DNA of 64,000 nucleotides from the NCBI GenBank assembly GCA_031253835.1, contig JAIRVP010000049.1:57649-121648 (forward strand), written 5' to 3'. The translations under genes were made by a program, and so were the position numbers. A model generated the notes under the pieces. It ran no database searches and was not told where the DNA came from. It saw only the letters and a list, made by a program, of their open reading frames with translations. The stretch is from Burkholderia sp. GTDB taxonomy: Bacteria; Pseudomonadota; Gammaproteobacteria; Burkholderiales; Burkholderiaceae. Positions 1 to 8,386 of the stretch are shown one piece after another; within the stretch, counting starts at the first letter, position 1; each line of letters starts with the position of its first letter.

Positions 1-57
1 GTCAGGACATCTCTCCTGAACTCCGTTCTCGCCACTCCCCCCTCCGGCAACCACCGC

Positions 58-1542
58 GTGACGGCCGCGCTGCGTCCGTCGATGCTCGTGACGCTGTTCG
101 AGGACGTGCGCCCGATGGCGCTGTCCGGGCTCGCGAGCAGCTTCGTCGCGGCCGTTGCACTGATCCGGCTGCAGCAGCTCTGGTGCGTCGCCTGGCTCAT
201 CGTCGACTTCGGCCTGCTCATCGCGAGGCTCGCGATCGCGCGCGCGTACGCCGTGCGGCGCGATGCCGGCGACGACCGCGCCGAATACTGGGCGATGCGC
301 TATGCGCCCGTCTCGCTCGTCGCGTGCTTCGTGCTCGGCCTCGGCGTGATGGGGTGCGTGCAGGCCGTCGACGTCGAACTCGGCACGCTGTCGGTGATGG
401 TCGCCGGCGGTGTGTTCGGCGGCATCGCGTCGCGCAATTCGGCGCTGCCGCGGCTCGCGATGACGCAGGTCACGCTCGGCGTGCTGCCGATCGGTGTCGG
501 CGCGCTGCTCGCCCACCGGTCGGGCGCGTGGCTGCTGCTGCCGCCGCTCGCGATCTACCTCGCGGCGATGCGCACGGTCGTCCAGCGCCACTATCGCGTG
601 CTCGTCGCGCTGATCGCCGCGCGCCAGCGCAACGCCGAACTCGTCGCGCGCTTCGATGCCGCGCTCACTTACATGCCGCACGGCCTGTGCATGATCGACG
701 GCGACAGCCGCGTGATCGTCGCGAACCGGCGCACCGCGCAGCTGTTCGGCTCGCCGCGCGAGATCATGCTCGATACGCCGCTGCCCGACGTCGTCGCCAC
801 GCTCGGCGCGAACGCCGTGACCGGCGCCGGCGACGGTCTCGCCGCGCAATGCGACGCGTGGCTGCGCAGCGTCGAACCGGGCCCGCTCGACATCGCGCTC
901 GCCGACGGCCGCCAGCTCGAACTGACGCGCCATCGCGTGCCGGACGGCAATGCGGTGATCATCGTCGAGGACGTCACCGCGCGCCGCCAGACCGAACAGC
1001 ACATCCGGCACCTCGCACGGCACGACGCGCTGACGGGTTTGCCGAACCGCCACGAACTGCATGCCGAACTCAAGCGGATGCTCGCCCGCCGGCCGCGCCT
1101 GCCGAGCCCCGCGTTCGCCGTCATGTACCTCGACCTCGACGGCTTCAAGGCGATCAACGACCGCTTCGGCCACCAGGCCGGCGACGAAGTGCTCACGCAG
1201 GTCGCCGAGCGGCTCGGCAAGACGCTGCCGCCCGGCGAGCTCGCGGCGCGCATCGGCGGCGACGAGTTCATCGTCGCGATCGACGACACGACGATGCAGG
1301 CGTGCTCGATCCTCGCCGCGCGGATCATCCGGCAGATCTCGGCACCGTACGCGCTGTCGATCGGCGAGACCGTCTGCATCGGCATCAGCATCGGCATCGC
1401 GCTCGACGACGGGCACGGCTCGCCCGACGAACTGATCCGGCAGGCCGACAGCGCGCTGTACGACGCGAAGTCCGCCGGCAAGGGCATCTACTGCTTCTAC
1501 TCGAGCGGCAGCCGCCGCGTGGCGCCGGTCGTCGCGAGCTGA
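58..1542 (+). CDS. Membrane-bound diguanylate cyclase (GGDEF)
   Basis: Makes cyclic di-GMP from two GTP at the inner membrane. About five hydrophobic segments lie in residues 15-190, followed by a PAS-like stretch (about 200-310) and a C-terminal GGDEF domain with an intact GGDEF motif at residues 400-404. The inhibitory I-site (RxxD, normally nine residues before the motif) is replaced by LPPG, so product inhibition through that site is not expected. There is no EAL domain. The frame stays open to the window edge, and the GTG at 58 has no clear ribosome site, so the true start may lie upstream of the window or at ATG 82. The signal sensed is unknown. Confidence 0.85.
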   Translation: MTAALRPSMLVTLFEDVRPMALSGLASSFVAAVALIRLQQLWCVAWLIVDFGLLIARLAIARAYAVRRDAGDDRAEYWAMRYAPVSLVACFVLGLGVMGCVQAVDVELGTLSVMVAGGVFGGIASRNSALPRLAMTQVTLGVLPIGVGALLAHRSGAWLLLPPLAIYLAAMRTVVQRHYRVLVALIAARQRNAELVARFDAALTYMPHGLCMIDGDSRVIVANRRTAQLFGSPREIMLDTPLPDVVATLGANAVTGAGDGLAAQCDAWLRSVEPGPLDIALADGRQLELTRHRVPDGNAVIIVEDVTARRQTEQHIRHLARHDALTGLPNRHELHAELKRMLARRPRLPSPAFAVMYLDLDGFKAINDRFGHQAGDEVLTQVAERLGKTLPPGELAARIGGDEFIVAIDDTTMQACSILAARIIRQISAPYALSIGETVCIGISIGIALDDGHGSPDELIRQADSALYDAKSAGKGIYCFYSSGSRRVAPVVAS

Positions 1543-1659
1543 CCCGGCGACGCACGCACGGCCCGCTGAGTCTCCGTCTTTTCCCTGCCGGCCGCCTCCT
1601 CCCGACGATTCAATTCCGAAACGCTTTGCCGGTTCGCGCGTGGCGTCGCGCATTCGCGT

Positions 1660-1682
1660 GTCACGTGACGTGTTCCGTAACA
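1660..1682. promoter_or_regulatory. Possible enhancer (upstream activator) site
   Basis: Two adjacent palindromes, GTCACGTGAC (1660-1669) and TGTTCCGTAACA (1671-1682, TGTT-N4-AACA), lie about 70-95 bases before the sigma-54-type promoter at 1753-1769. That is the usual distance for a bacterial enhancer-binding protein site. The activator is not identifiable from the window. Confidence 0.35.
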
Positions 1683-1752
1683 TCGGCGTTTGCCGCGCAT
1701 CACGTTGGCCGCAGAAGCCGGCACGATCGACGCAGCGCAAGGCTTTTCATGG

Positions 1753-1769
1753 TTGGCACTCTTATTGCT
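1753..1769 (+). promoter_or_regulatory. Sigma-54 (RpoN) promoter
   Basis: The sequence TTGGCACTCTTATTGCT matches the -24/-12 consensus TGGCAC-N5-TTGCW without a mismatch in the core. GG is at 1755-1756 and GC at 1767-1768 with the required spacing. It predicts transcription starting near 1780, about 25 bases before the ATG at 1806. A 9-base direct repeat (TGTCAGGGA) follows at 1773 and 1789; the second copy also supplies the ribosome site. Confidence 0.65.
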
Positions 1770-1805
1770 CTCTGTCAGGGAAACAGGTTGTCAGGGAGAC
1801 CCAAC

Positions 1806-2081
1806 ATGAATACCGTCGAAGTCCTCAGCCGCAGCGAAACCATCGACGAACTGGATGTGATCGACGGCGCATCGCTGATCCGCCGGCTCGTGTCCGAACG
1901 CCGCCTGCCGGCCGCACGCGAAGCCGCCTGCGTCGACAATCCGCCGCTGACGCTGTACGGCGCGTATCGCCAGGGCGTCGCCGATCACGGCACGCGACGC
2001 GCGAATCCGTATCGCGCCGGCAGCCGCTTCTGGGCACTGTGGGAAGAAGGACGTCTCGAAGCTGAAACATCGGGACGGTAA
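1806..2081 (+). CDS. Small protein resembling ribosome modulation factor (Rmf/CrpP family)
   Basis: The protein has 91 residues. Residues 53-83 carry the pattern AYRQG...NPYRAGS...LWEEGR, which resembles the core of ribosome modulation factor (AYxRG...CPF..GS...W..GWREG), a protein that dimerises 70S ribosomes in stationary phase. The N-terminal half (1-50) is an extra acidic/basic region that E. coli Rmf does not have. ATG 1806 follows AGGGAG at good spacing and sits just after a sigma-54-type promoter. Inference: ribosome hibernation under nitrogen or another RpoN-linked stress. The Cys of CPF/CPY is Asn here. Family assignment is by motif only and is moderate. Confidence 0.6.
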   Translation: MNTVEVLSRSETIDELDVIDGASLIRRLVSERRLPAAREAACVDNPPLTLYGAYRQGVADHGTRRANPYRAGSRFWALWEEGRLEAETSGR

Positions 2082-2091
2082 GCCGATTGCG

Positions 2092-2125
2092 CGCGCCGGC
2101 CCTGTCGCAGCAAGGGACCGGCGCG
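2092..2125 (+). terminator. Possible terminator hairpin
   Basis: The arms CGCGCCGG (2092-2099) and CCGGCGCG (2118-2125) are extended inward by CCCT/AGGG with a one-base bulge. The hairpin lies 11 bases after the small Rmf-like gene. No T-run follows, so it is only a candidate. Confidence 0.35.
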
Positions 2126-2253
2126 AAATCCCGCACACGAATGCAGCCGGCCCGCGCGCCGGCATGCGTTCATCGCTGCAACATCGGCATGGTCGCGCGT
2201 GTCGTCCTCGTCGAATCGGACGCCGCTCGTACGCTGTTCGCCACCGGCTTATT

Positions 2254-3303
2254 TCAACGCGCCCCCGTAAAAGGCTGCGGCACCCTGCCCGCTTCCTGAC
2301 GATCGATCATCCAGCCGGGATAGCTCGGCGGCAACGCACTCACGGCATCCAGACGCGCAAGCTCGTCCTCGCTCAGCACGACATCGACCGCGCCGAGATT
2401 GTCTTCGAGCTGCTCGCCCCGTTTGGCGCCGATGATGACGCTCGTGACGTGCGGCTTCGCGAGCAACCAGGCCAGCGCGATCCGCGCAACCGAGACGCGA
2501 TGCGCGTCGGCGATGGCGCGCATCGCGGCAACGCACGGCCACGCGCGCGCGAGGTCGACCGGCGGAAAGTCGAAATGGCTGCGTCGCGCGCCTTCCTCGG
2601 TGGACGCACCGGGACCGAACTTCCCCGACAGCAGCCCGCCGGCGAGCGGCGACCAGACCAGCAGCCCCATCTGCTCGTCGATCGCGAGCGGCACCAGTTC
2701 GCGCTCCACGTCCCGCCCGGCGATCGAATAGTAGGCCTGCAGCGTCTCGAAGCGCGTCGCATGGCGCGCCTGGCTGAGGCCGAGCGCCTTGCCGATTTTT
2801 CCGGCACGCCAGTTCGACACGCCGACATAGCGAACCAGCCCCTGGCGCGTCAGGTCGTCGAGCGCCCGCATCGTCTCTTCGACCGGCGTGACCGAATCGC
2901 TGGCGTGGATCTGGTAAAGGTCGATATGGTCGACCTGGAGGCGTTCGAGGCTGCGCTGCACGGAATCCATGATGTGGCCGCGCGACGCGCCCTGATCGTT
3001 GGGCTTCGGGCCCATCGCGCCGGCCGTCTTGGTCGCCAGCACGATCTCGTTGCGCGGGACGCCGAGGTCGCGGAGCGCCTGTCCGACGAGGCGTTCGGAC
3101 TGGCCGAACGAGTAGATGTCGGCGGTATCGATGAAGTTGATTCCCGCCTCCAGCGCACGGGCAATCAGTCGGGTCGCGTCGCGCTGATCCAGTGTGCCGA
3201 TCGCCGCCCACATGCCGGCATCGGCATGGCCGCCCAGCGTCATCGTGCCGAGGCACAGCTCCGAGACATACAGGCCGGTGCGGCCCAGTCGCTTGTATTT
3301 CAT
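2254..3303 (-). CDS. Aldo/keto reductase
   Basis: NADPH-dependent carbonyl reductase of the AKR superfamily, 349 residues, cytosolic. It opens with MKYKRLGRTGLYVSELCLG, typical of the YajO/Tas/IolS-like branch. The catalytic tetrad is visible: Asp and Tyr in NFIDTADIYS, Lys in LATKTAG and His in DLYQIHASD. The C-terminal WSPLAGGLLSGKF and IIGAKRGEQLEDNLGA segments are the usual NADP-binding region. It lies 80 bases downstream of the WrbA-like gene on the same strand, with which it probably shares transcription, opposite a LysR regulator. Suggested role: detoxification of carbonyl or quinone electrophiles. The substrate is unknown. Confidence 0.88.
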   Translation of the reverse strand: MKYKRLGRTGLYVSELCLGTMTLGGHADAGMWAAIGTLDQRDATRLIARALEAGINFIDTADIYSFGQSERLVGQALRDLGVPRNEIVLATKTAGAMGPKPNDQGASRGHIMDSVQRSLERLQVDHIDLYQIHASDSVTPVEETMRALDDLTRQGLVRYVGVSNWRAGKIGKALGLSQARHATRFETLQAYYSIAGRDVERELVPLAIDEQMGLLVWSPLAGGLLSGKFGPGASTEEGARRSHFDFPPVDLARAWPCVAAMRAIADAHRVSVARIALAWLLAKPHVTSVIIGAKRGEQLEDNLGAVDVVLSEDELARLDAVSALPPSYPGWMIDRQEAGRVPQPFTGAR

Positions 3304-3383
3304 GGTCGTGTTCCTTCAGGCTCGGGGAAAAAACGTGGCGGCGTCCGGTCCGGCGCACCGCGCATGCCAGGACTTCGGTCGAG

Positions 3384-3965
3384 TCAGGACTGCCCGGCCC
3401 GAAACTGTCCCGCGATCGTCGCGACGCGTGCGCCATAGCGGCGTGCGGTCTCGAGATCCCCCGGCGACATCTCGTCAGGCGACGCGTCGGCCGGCGTCTG
3501 CGCCATCGGCGCGATATAGGAGCCCATGCGGTTCAGGTCGTCGCGCGCCGATGCCTTCAGGTTCGCCGGCTTGATGTCCATGCTCACCCAGATCCCCCCG
3601 TGCTGCCCGGCCAGCAACACGAAGTACTCGAGCGTATTGAGCTTGTCGCCGTTGAGGCTCGCGCTGTTGGTAAAGCCGCCGAAGATCTTGTTGCGCCACG
3701 CGCCGTCGAACCAGGCCTTCGACGACGCATCGGCGAACTTCTTGAACTGCCAGCTGGGCCCGCCCATGTAGGTCGGCGAGCCGAACAGGATCGCATCGGC
3801 GCCGGCCAGCGTGTCCCACGCGTCCTCGGCAAGGTCGCCGTCGGCATCGATGGCGACGAGTACGGCGCCGGCCCCCTCGGCCACCGCCTCGGCCAGCCGT
3901 CGAGTATGTCCATAGCCGGAGTGGTAGACCACGGCCGTCTTAACCGGAGAAGTGTGTTGCGTCAT
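3384..3965 (-). CDS. WrbA-like flavodoxin-family NAD(P)H oxidoreductase
   Basis: FMN-binding flavodoxin-fold protein of 193 residues. The phosphate loop is VYHSGYGHTRRLAEAVAEG, and SPTYMGGPSWQFKKFADASS with GGFTNSASLNGDK matches the flavin-contacting loops of WrbA-type quinone reductases. I chose ATG 3965 because GGAAGGG lies about nine bases upstream; the longer frame to 4016 has no ribosome site. It is divergent from the LysR gene at 4084 and followed by an aldo/keto reductase, a common arrangement for LysR-controlled quinone or electrophile defence. The C-terminus (DASPDEMSPGDLETARRYG) is the usual family tail. Confidence 0.85.
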   Translation of the reverse strand: MTQHTSPVKTAVVYHSGYGHTRRLAEAVAEGAGAVLVAIDADGDLAEDAWDTLAGADAILFGSPTYMGGPSWQFKKFADASSKAWFDGAWRNKIFGGFTNSASLNGDKLNTLEYFVLLAGQHGGIWVSMDIKPANLKASARDDLNRMGSYIAPMAQTPADASPDEMSPGDLETARRYGARVATIAGQFRAGQS

Positions 3966-4019
3966 GGCGGTGCCCTTCCGTTGAGGTCGTCGTCGGGTGA
4001 CGACGTCGGAAAGCACTCT

Positions 4020-4037
4020 ACTGAGTCACAACTGAGT
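4020..4037. promoter_or_regulatory. Tandem ACTGAGT repeat, candidate LysR operator
   Basis: Two copies of ACTGAGT start at 4020 and 4031, exactly 11 bases apart, so they face the same side of the helix. They sit in the 118-base gap between the WrbA-like gene and the divergent LysR gene, where LysR regulators usually bind. No other site in this gap stands out. Confidence 0.4.
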
Positions 4038-4083
4038 TATAAATGACGACCGATTGAACGTTCTGTTACTCCGTGGGTGAACA

Positions 4084-4989
4084 ATGCAAAACCTCGATGC
4101 GCTGTTGATCTTTGCGCGAGTCGCCGAAATGACGAGCTTCACGCGGGCGGCCGAAAGTCTCGGCATCCAGAAAGGCCGCGTCTCGATGGTGATCCGGCAA
4201 CTCGAGCGCGACGTGGGCGTTGCGCTGCTGCATCGAACGACGCGGAGCGTGCAGCTGACCGACGACGGCCGCGCGTTCTATTCGCGCGCACGGGACCTGC
4301 TGGCCGATGTCCAGGCGCTGCAATCGATGTTCTCCGGCGACGCCACGCGCATCCGGGGAAAGTTGCGCGTCGACATGCCGACCGAGCTGGCACGCAGCGT
4401 CGTGGTGCCTGCGCTCCCGCAACTGATGGCGGCTCATCCGGAGCTCGAACTGGAGCTGTCGAGCACCGATCGGCGTGTCGATCTCGTGCAGGAAGGATTC
4501 GATTGCGTGATCCGCCTGGGCCCGATCGTGGACGAGACGCTGATTGCCCGGCCGCTGGGCCGGCTGCGCATGATCAATGCGGCAAGTCCCGATTATCTGG
4601 CGCGGTATGGCGTGCCGCTCACGCTCGCCGATCTGCTCGGCCAGGGGCATTGCATGGTCCACTACTCGCCGACGCTCGGTGCCCGGCAGGCCGGCTGGGA
4701 ATATCCGAGCGGCGACGGCTATGCGACGCTGGCGCTGCCGAGTGCGATGCAGGTCAACAACGTGCAGACCTATCACGCGGCCGGGCTCGCCGGCATCGGG
4801 TTGATCCAGGCCGGCTATTCCGGGGTCGCGAATCACGTCGCCAGCGGCGCGCTGGTGGAGGTGCTGCCCGACCTGCGTCCGGAGCCGCTCGCCGCGTCGC
4901 TCGTCGTCGCCCATCGGCGCAATCTCTCGCCGCGCGTCCGGGCGTTCATGGACTGGATCGAACCGGTACTGGAGCCGTATTTCGCTTGA
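4084..4989 (+). CDS. LysR-family transcriptional regulator
   Basis: DNA-binding regulator of 301 residues. The N-terminal winged helix (about 1-60: MQNLDALLIFARVAEMTSF, AAESLGIQKGRVSMVIRQLE) is followed by an effector-binding domain (about 90-295) of the PBP2-CrgA type. It is divergent from the WrbA-like and aldo/keto reductase genes and probably controls them through the repeats at 4020-4037. The N-terminal HTH has GIQKGRVSMVIRQLE where many relatives have SQSAVSRQI. The effector is unknown. Confidence 0.87.
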   Translation: MQNLDALLIFARVAEMTSFTRAAESLGIQKGRVSMVIRQLERDVGVALLHRTTRSVQLTDDGRAFYSRARDLLADVQALQSMFSGDATRIRGKLRVDMPTELARSVVVPALPQLMAAHPELELELSSTDRRVDLVQEGFDCVIRLGPIVDETLIARPLGRLRMINAASPDYLARYGVPLTLADLLGQGHCMVHYSPTLGARQAGWEYPSGDGYATLALPSAMQVNNVQTYHAAGLAGIGLIQAGYSGVANHVASGALVEVLPDLRPEPLAASLVVAHRRNLSPRVRAFMDWIEPVLEPYFA

Positions 4990-5085
4990 GGGCATGCGGA
5001 CGTTCGGCGTGGCCGGCGCCCGGCGCGCCGCGCGGTGGCCGTTTCCCGATAAGATGGCAGATTCCGTTCATCGAACGATGCCGCC

Positions 5086-6120
5086 ATGACCGCCTCCTCT
5101 TCACACCGAAATCCCATTCACTGCGAAATCGATCTCGACGCGCAAGGCAAGCATGCGGGCTACCTGCGCCTGCCGCACTCCGTGCACCGCTCGGCATACG
5201 GCTGGCTGCCGATCCCGATCGCGTCGATCCGCAACGGCGACGGCCCCGTCGCGCTCGTGATGGCCGGCAACCACGGCGACGAGTACGAAGGCCAGATCAT
5301 CGTGTCGCAACTGATGCGCGAGATCGATCCCGAGATGGTCAGCGGGCAGCTGATCCTGCTGCCGATGGCGAATTTCCCCGCGGCGGACGCGGGCCTGCGC
5401 GTGTCGCCGCTCGACGAAGGCAACCTGAACCGCAGCTTCCCCGGCGACCCGACCGGCACGCCGACGCAGATGATCGCCCACTACATCGAGCACGCGCTGC
5501 TGTCGCGTGCGCAGTATCTGGTCGACCTGCATTCGGGCGGCAGTTCGCTGCTGTACCAGGGCGGCAACATGCTCGCGATCGATCCGCTCGATGCCGACGA
5601 AGCCGCGAAGCTCAACGGGCTGCTGGCCGCGTTCGGGTTGCAGAACGCGCTGCTGCATGCACCGAATCCCGTGCATTCGGCATCGGCTGCGCGCCGGCAA
5701 GGCGCGATCTCGATCGTGACCGAACTCGGCGGCGCCGGCATGGCCGATCCTTCGCTGATCCGGCTCGGCCGCCACGGGCTGCTGCATTACCTCGGGTATA
5801 TCGGCCTGCTGCACGGCGCACTCGTACCCGACGCGCCGCCGACCGTCACGCGCTTCATGCGCGTCGACGGCGATCGCCATTTCGTCTATGCGTACGAGCG
5901 CGGGCTGTATGAGCCGCTCGTCGAACTCGGCGATCAGGTGAAGGCGGGGCAGCCGGCCGCGTGGGTGCATTTCCCCGATACGCCGTTGCGCGAACCGGTG
6001 CTGCACCGGTTCAAGGGCGATGGCGAGGTGGTGTGCAAGCGCGTGCCCGCGCAGGTGCAGCGCGGGGATTGCATGTTTCAGCTGGCGGAGCTGTCGACGC
6101 CGGCGCGTGTCATCGAGTGA
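5086..6120 (+). CDS. Succinylglutamate desuccinylase/aspartoacylase-family deacylase (DoeB-like)
   Basis: Zinc amidohydrolase of 344 residues, M14-like carboxypeptidase fold. Zinc ligands are visible as H63 and E66 in GNHGDEYEG and H149 in VDLHSGG. The NLNRSFPGDPTGTPTQ loop binds substrate carboxylates in the family. The C-terminal beta domain (about 270-344) has LGDQVKAGQPAAWVHFPD. It resembles DoeB, the N-acetyl-diaminobutyrate deacetylase of ectoine breakdown, but no other ectoine genes are adjacent, so the substrate is open: an N-acyl amino acid is likely. It stands alone, with its own promoter region at 4990-5085. Confidence 0.78.
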   Translation: MTASSSHRNPIHCEIDLDAQGKHAGYLRLPHSVHRSAYGWLPIPIASIRNGDGPVALVMAGNHGDEYEGQIIVSQLMREIDPEMVSGQLILLPMANFPAADAGLRVSPLDEGNLNRSFPGDPTGTPTQMIAHYIEHALLSRAQYLVDLHSGGSSLLYQGGNMLAIDPLDADEAAKLNGLLAAFGLQNALLHAPNPVHSASAARRQGAISIVTELGGAGMADPSLIRLGRHGLLHYLGYIGLLHGALVPDAPPTVTRFMRVDGDRHFVYAYERGLYEPLVELGDQVKAGQPAAWVHFPDTPLREPVLHRFKGDGEVVCKRVPAQVQRGDCMFQLAELSTPARVIE

Positions 6121-6244
6121 CGAACGCGATCGGCTCATTCAGGAAATCGCGGCCCCGCCCCGCGCAGGATACCGGCAACGCTTCGCAACCGTCGCCCGCC
6201 GGCGCCTGCGCCTGCGCCTGCGCGGATTGCCAATACGTTGGCCG

Positions 6245-7315
6245 TCAGTCGGACGACACCGGCAACTCATTTCCCTGCACGGCGCCGCATTGATGGCAAT
6301 GCGGGAAGAAGAAGAAATTCCGGCCGCCGCATTCGCATACATTGAACAGCCTCAAGCCGCAATGTACGCAGAAAGTGGAATCGTCGCCGCCGAGATTCCA
6401 TTGCTTGTCGCATGACGGGCAGCGCTTTTTTTCGAGCGACCGCACGGCTTTTTCGTATCCGATCGTGCGCGCGCGTTCCCCCTGATCCTGCTGCAATTCG
6501 AGCCGTTTGCGTTCGGCATAGCGCTGAAATGCCTTCATCATGTAAAGGCCGGCGAATACCGTGAGCGCAATGCCGACCAGGACCCGGACATAGCCGCCGA
6601 AATTGGGCAAGTACGGGACCAGTTCAATGAAAAATGCGCTCAGTGTGAACAGGCCGAAACCGTACACGAAAGGCCAGTAGCGCATCTTGCGGTAGCGTAT
6701 GAACAGCCAGGTCGCAACCAGCAGTATCGGTAACGTCAGCGCGAGCCGCAGTCCGAACACCTGCATCTCGTAGTGCCGGGTTGCCGCGTCGAAGCGCCGT
6801 TCGGCTGCTGCGTCCGCTTCGGCGATTTGCGCGTCGACCTGAGTCTGCTGCGATGCCAGTGCCCGCTGCTGGTCGCCGAGCGCATCGATCTGATGCTGCC
6901 AGTTGACCACCACGGCCTGGAGCGTATCCAGCTTGTGCGTTCGCGCCAGGATGTCCGGATCCCTCGCGCTGTCTCCCGTCACCGAGCGGGTTGCCAGCCA
7001 GTTGCGGAAACTTTCCTTCTCGGCCGCGTACTCCTTCGCGGCGCGACCGCGCGCAACTTCCAGTGTGTCGACCTTCTCGGCAAGCGCGTCGTGCTGCGCC
7101 TGCAGATGGCGCCGCGCCGCGTCCAGCGGCGCTTTTGCCTGAGCGTCGGCGAATTGCTCGATGACGGGCGGACCTCCCCGCGGCGCGAACGCCATGTCGC
7201 GGATCACGAGACTGCCGAGCATGTTCAGAAAGACGGCGAAGATGATCGCAATCGCCCATGAGGCAAGCCGCAGGAGCCGCGCTGGACTGGTCAGGACGTC
7301 GCCGGAAGTCATCAT
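6245..7315 (-). CDS. Membrane protein with coiled coil and C-terminal zinc ribbon, function unknown
   Basis: 356 residues. An N-terminal membrane segment (about 15-40) is followed by a long, Ala/Gln/Glu-rich periplasmic coiled coil (about 55-185), three further hydrophobic segments (about 190-265) and a Cys-rich cytoplasmic tail. The tail has CPSC, CVHC, CECGG and CHQC, enough for two zinc ribbons. The sequence before the end, GGRNFFFFPHCHQCG, is strikingly aromatic. I do not recognise a named family. It is divergent from rdgC with 147 bases between them. ATG 7315 is followed by a second Met, and either could be used. Confidence 0.8.
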   Translation of the reverse strand: MMTSGDVLTSPARLLRLASWAIAIIFAVFLNMLGSLVIRDMAFAPRGGPPVIEQFADAQAKAPLDAARRHLQAQHDALAEKVDTLEVARGRAAKEYAAEKESFRNWLATRSVTGDSARDPDILARTHKLDTLQAVVVNWQHQIDALGDQQRALASQQTQVDAQIAEADAAAERRFDAATRHYEMQVFGLRLALTLPILLVATWLFIRYRKMRYWPFVYGFGLFTLSAFFIELVPYLPNFGGYVRVLVGIALTVFAGLYMMKAFQRYAERKRLELQQDQGERARTIGYEKAVRSLEKKRCPSCDKQWNLGGDDSTFCVHCGLRLFNVCECGGRNFFFFPHCHQCGAVQGNELPVSSD

Positions 7316-7462
7316 TGTTCATTTCCCCTTTGTTGGTCGCGTCTGCCGAGAACTTTACCGCAGACGCGTTGATCTGCCGCCGAACGCGGTCTTCCGCGAG
7401 CGCCTGCTTCTGGCCGGGAAACGTCGCCGTCATATAGAATGGTGCGCTTTGCCCGTCCTCCT

Positions 7463-8386
7463 ATGTGGTTCAAGAATCTTCAGCTTCACCGTCTTCCGGC
7501 ACCTTGGGCCGTGACCCCCGACCAGATGGAAAAATGGCTCGCGCCTCACGCGTTCCAGCCGGGCAACAGCATCGAAATGCAGCGCGTCGGCTGGGCGTCG
7601 CCGCGTGACGACGGCGCGCTGGTGTATTCGATCAACCGGCAAATGCTGCTGGTGTTTCGTACCGAAAAGAAGCTGCTCCCGGCGTCGGTCGTCAATCAGG
7701 TAACCAAGGCTCGTGCGCTCGAAGTCGAGGAGCAGCAGGGCTTCAAGGTCGGCCGAAAACAGCTGCGCGAACTCAAGGAGCAGGTTGTCGACGAACTGCT
7801 GCCGCGCGCGTTCAGCATTCGCCGCGATACCCGCGTGTGGATCGATACGGCGAACGGCTGGCTCGTCATCGATGCGGCTGCACAGGCGCTTGGCGACGAG
7901 GTTCGCAGCCTGCTCGTCAAATCGATCGACCAGCTGCCGCTCGCCGGCGTTCATGTGACGCGTTCGCCGGTCGCCGCGATGACGGATTGGCTGCTGTCCG
8001 GCGAGGCGCCGGGCGGATTCACCGTGGACCAGGATGCCGAGTTGCGCTCGAGCGGCGAAGGCGGCGCCACGGTGCGATACGTCGGCCACGCGCTGGAAGC
8101 GAACGACATGCGCCGGCACATCGAAACCGGCAAGCAATGCACGCGCCTCGCGATGACCTGGGACAACCGGGTCTCGTTCGTGCTGACGCCGTCGCTGACG
8201 ATCAAGCGCGTCACGCCGCTCGACGTCATCAAGGAAGCGACGGATCCCACCGCGCAGAATGACGAGGAACGCTTCGACTCGGACGTCACGCTGATGACGG
8301 GTGAACTGGCGCGGATGCTGACCGATCTCGTCGATATCCTGGGCGGCGATCGGCACGAATCGGTTCAGCAGGCGGCAGCAGCCTGA
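7463..8386 (+). CDS. rdgC: Recombination-associated protein RdgC
   Basis: Nucleoid-associated, non-specific double-strand DNA-binding protein that forms a ring-shaped dimer and restrains RecA. It has 307 residues from the conserved start MWFKNLQLHRLPAPW; an in-frame ATG at 7439 would add eight residues that lack family support. Typical RdgC stretches include WASPRDDGALVYSINRQMLLVFRTE (as two neighbouring parts), EVEEQQGFKVGRKQLRELKEQ and the C-terminal LMTGELARMLTDLVDILGG. It is a single gene, divergent from the zinc-ribbon membrane protein. Identification is firm. Confidence 0.95.
   Translation: MWFKNLQLHRLPAPWAVTPDQMEKWLAPHAFQPGNSIEMQRVGWASPRDDGALVYSINRQMLLVFRTEKKLLPASVVNQVTKARALEVEEQQGFKVGRKQLRELKEQVVDELLPRAFSIRRDTRVWIDTANGWLVIDAAAQALGDEVRSLLVKSIDQLPLAGVHVTRSPVAAMTDWLLSGEAPGGFTVDQDAELRSSGEGGATVRYVGHALEANDMRRHIETGKQCTRLAMTWDNRVSFVLTPSLTIKRVTPLDVIKEATDPTAQNDEERFDSDVTLMTGELARMLTDLVDILGGDRHESVQQAAAA

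Noticed and set aside
183..1800. Long frame overlapping the diguanylate cyclase gene
   Set aside because: Its translation is Arg/Ala-rich without domains; only the last 91 codons (from 1806) form a real gene with ribosome site and promoter.
2164..3438. 424-codon frame antisense to the aldo/keto reductase
   Set aside because: Shadow frame of a GC-rich gene; no ribosome site or domain, while the minus-strand frame is a clear reductase.
5086..6120. Complete ectoine-degradation operon around the DoeB-like gene
   Set aside because: None of doeA, doeC, doeD, eutB-eutE or ectoine transport genes is adjacent; the ammonia-lyase at 49167 is too far away to form a cluster.
6200..6226. Short GCGCCT triplicate repeat between convergent genes
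   Set aside because: Three copies of a six-base unit in GC-rich DNA are not enough to suggest a functional repeat or phase-variable tract.
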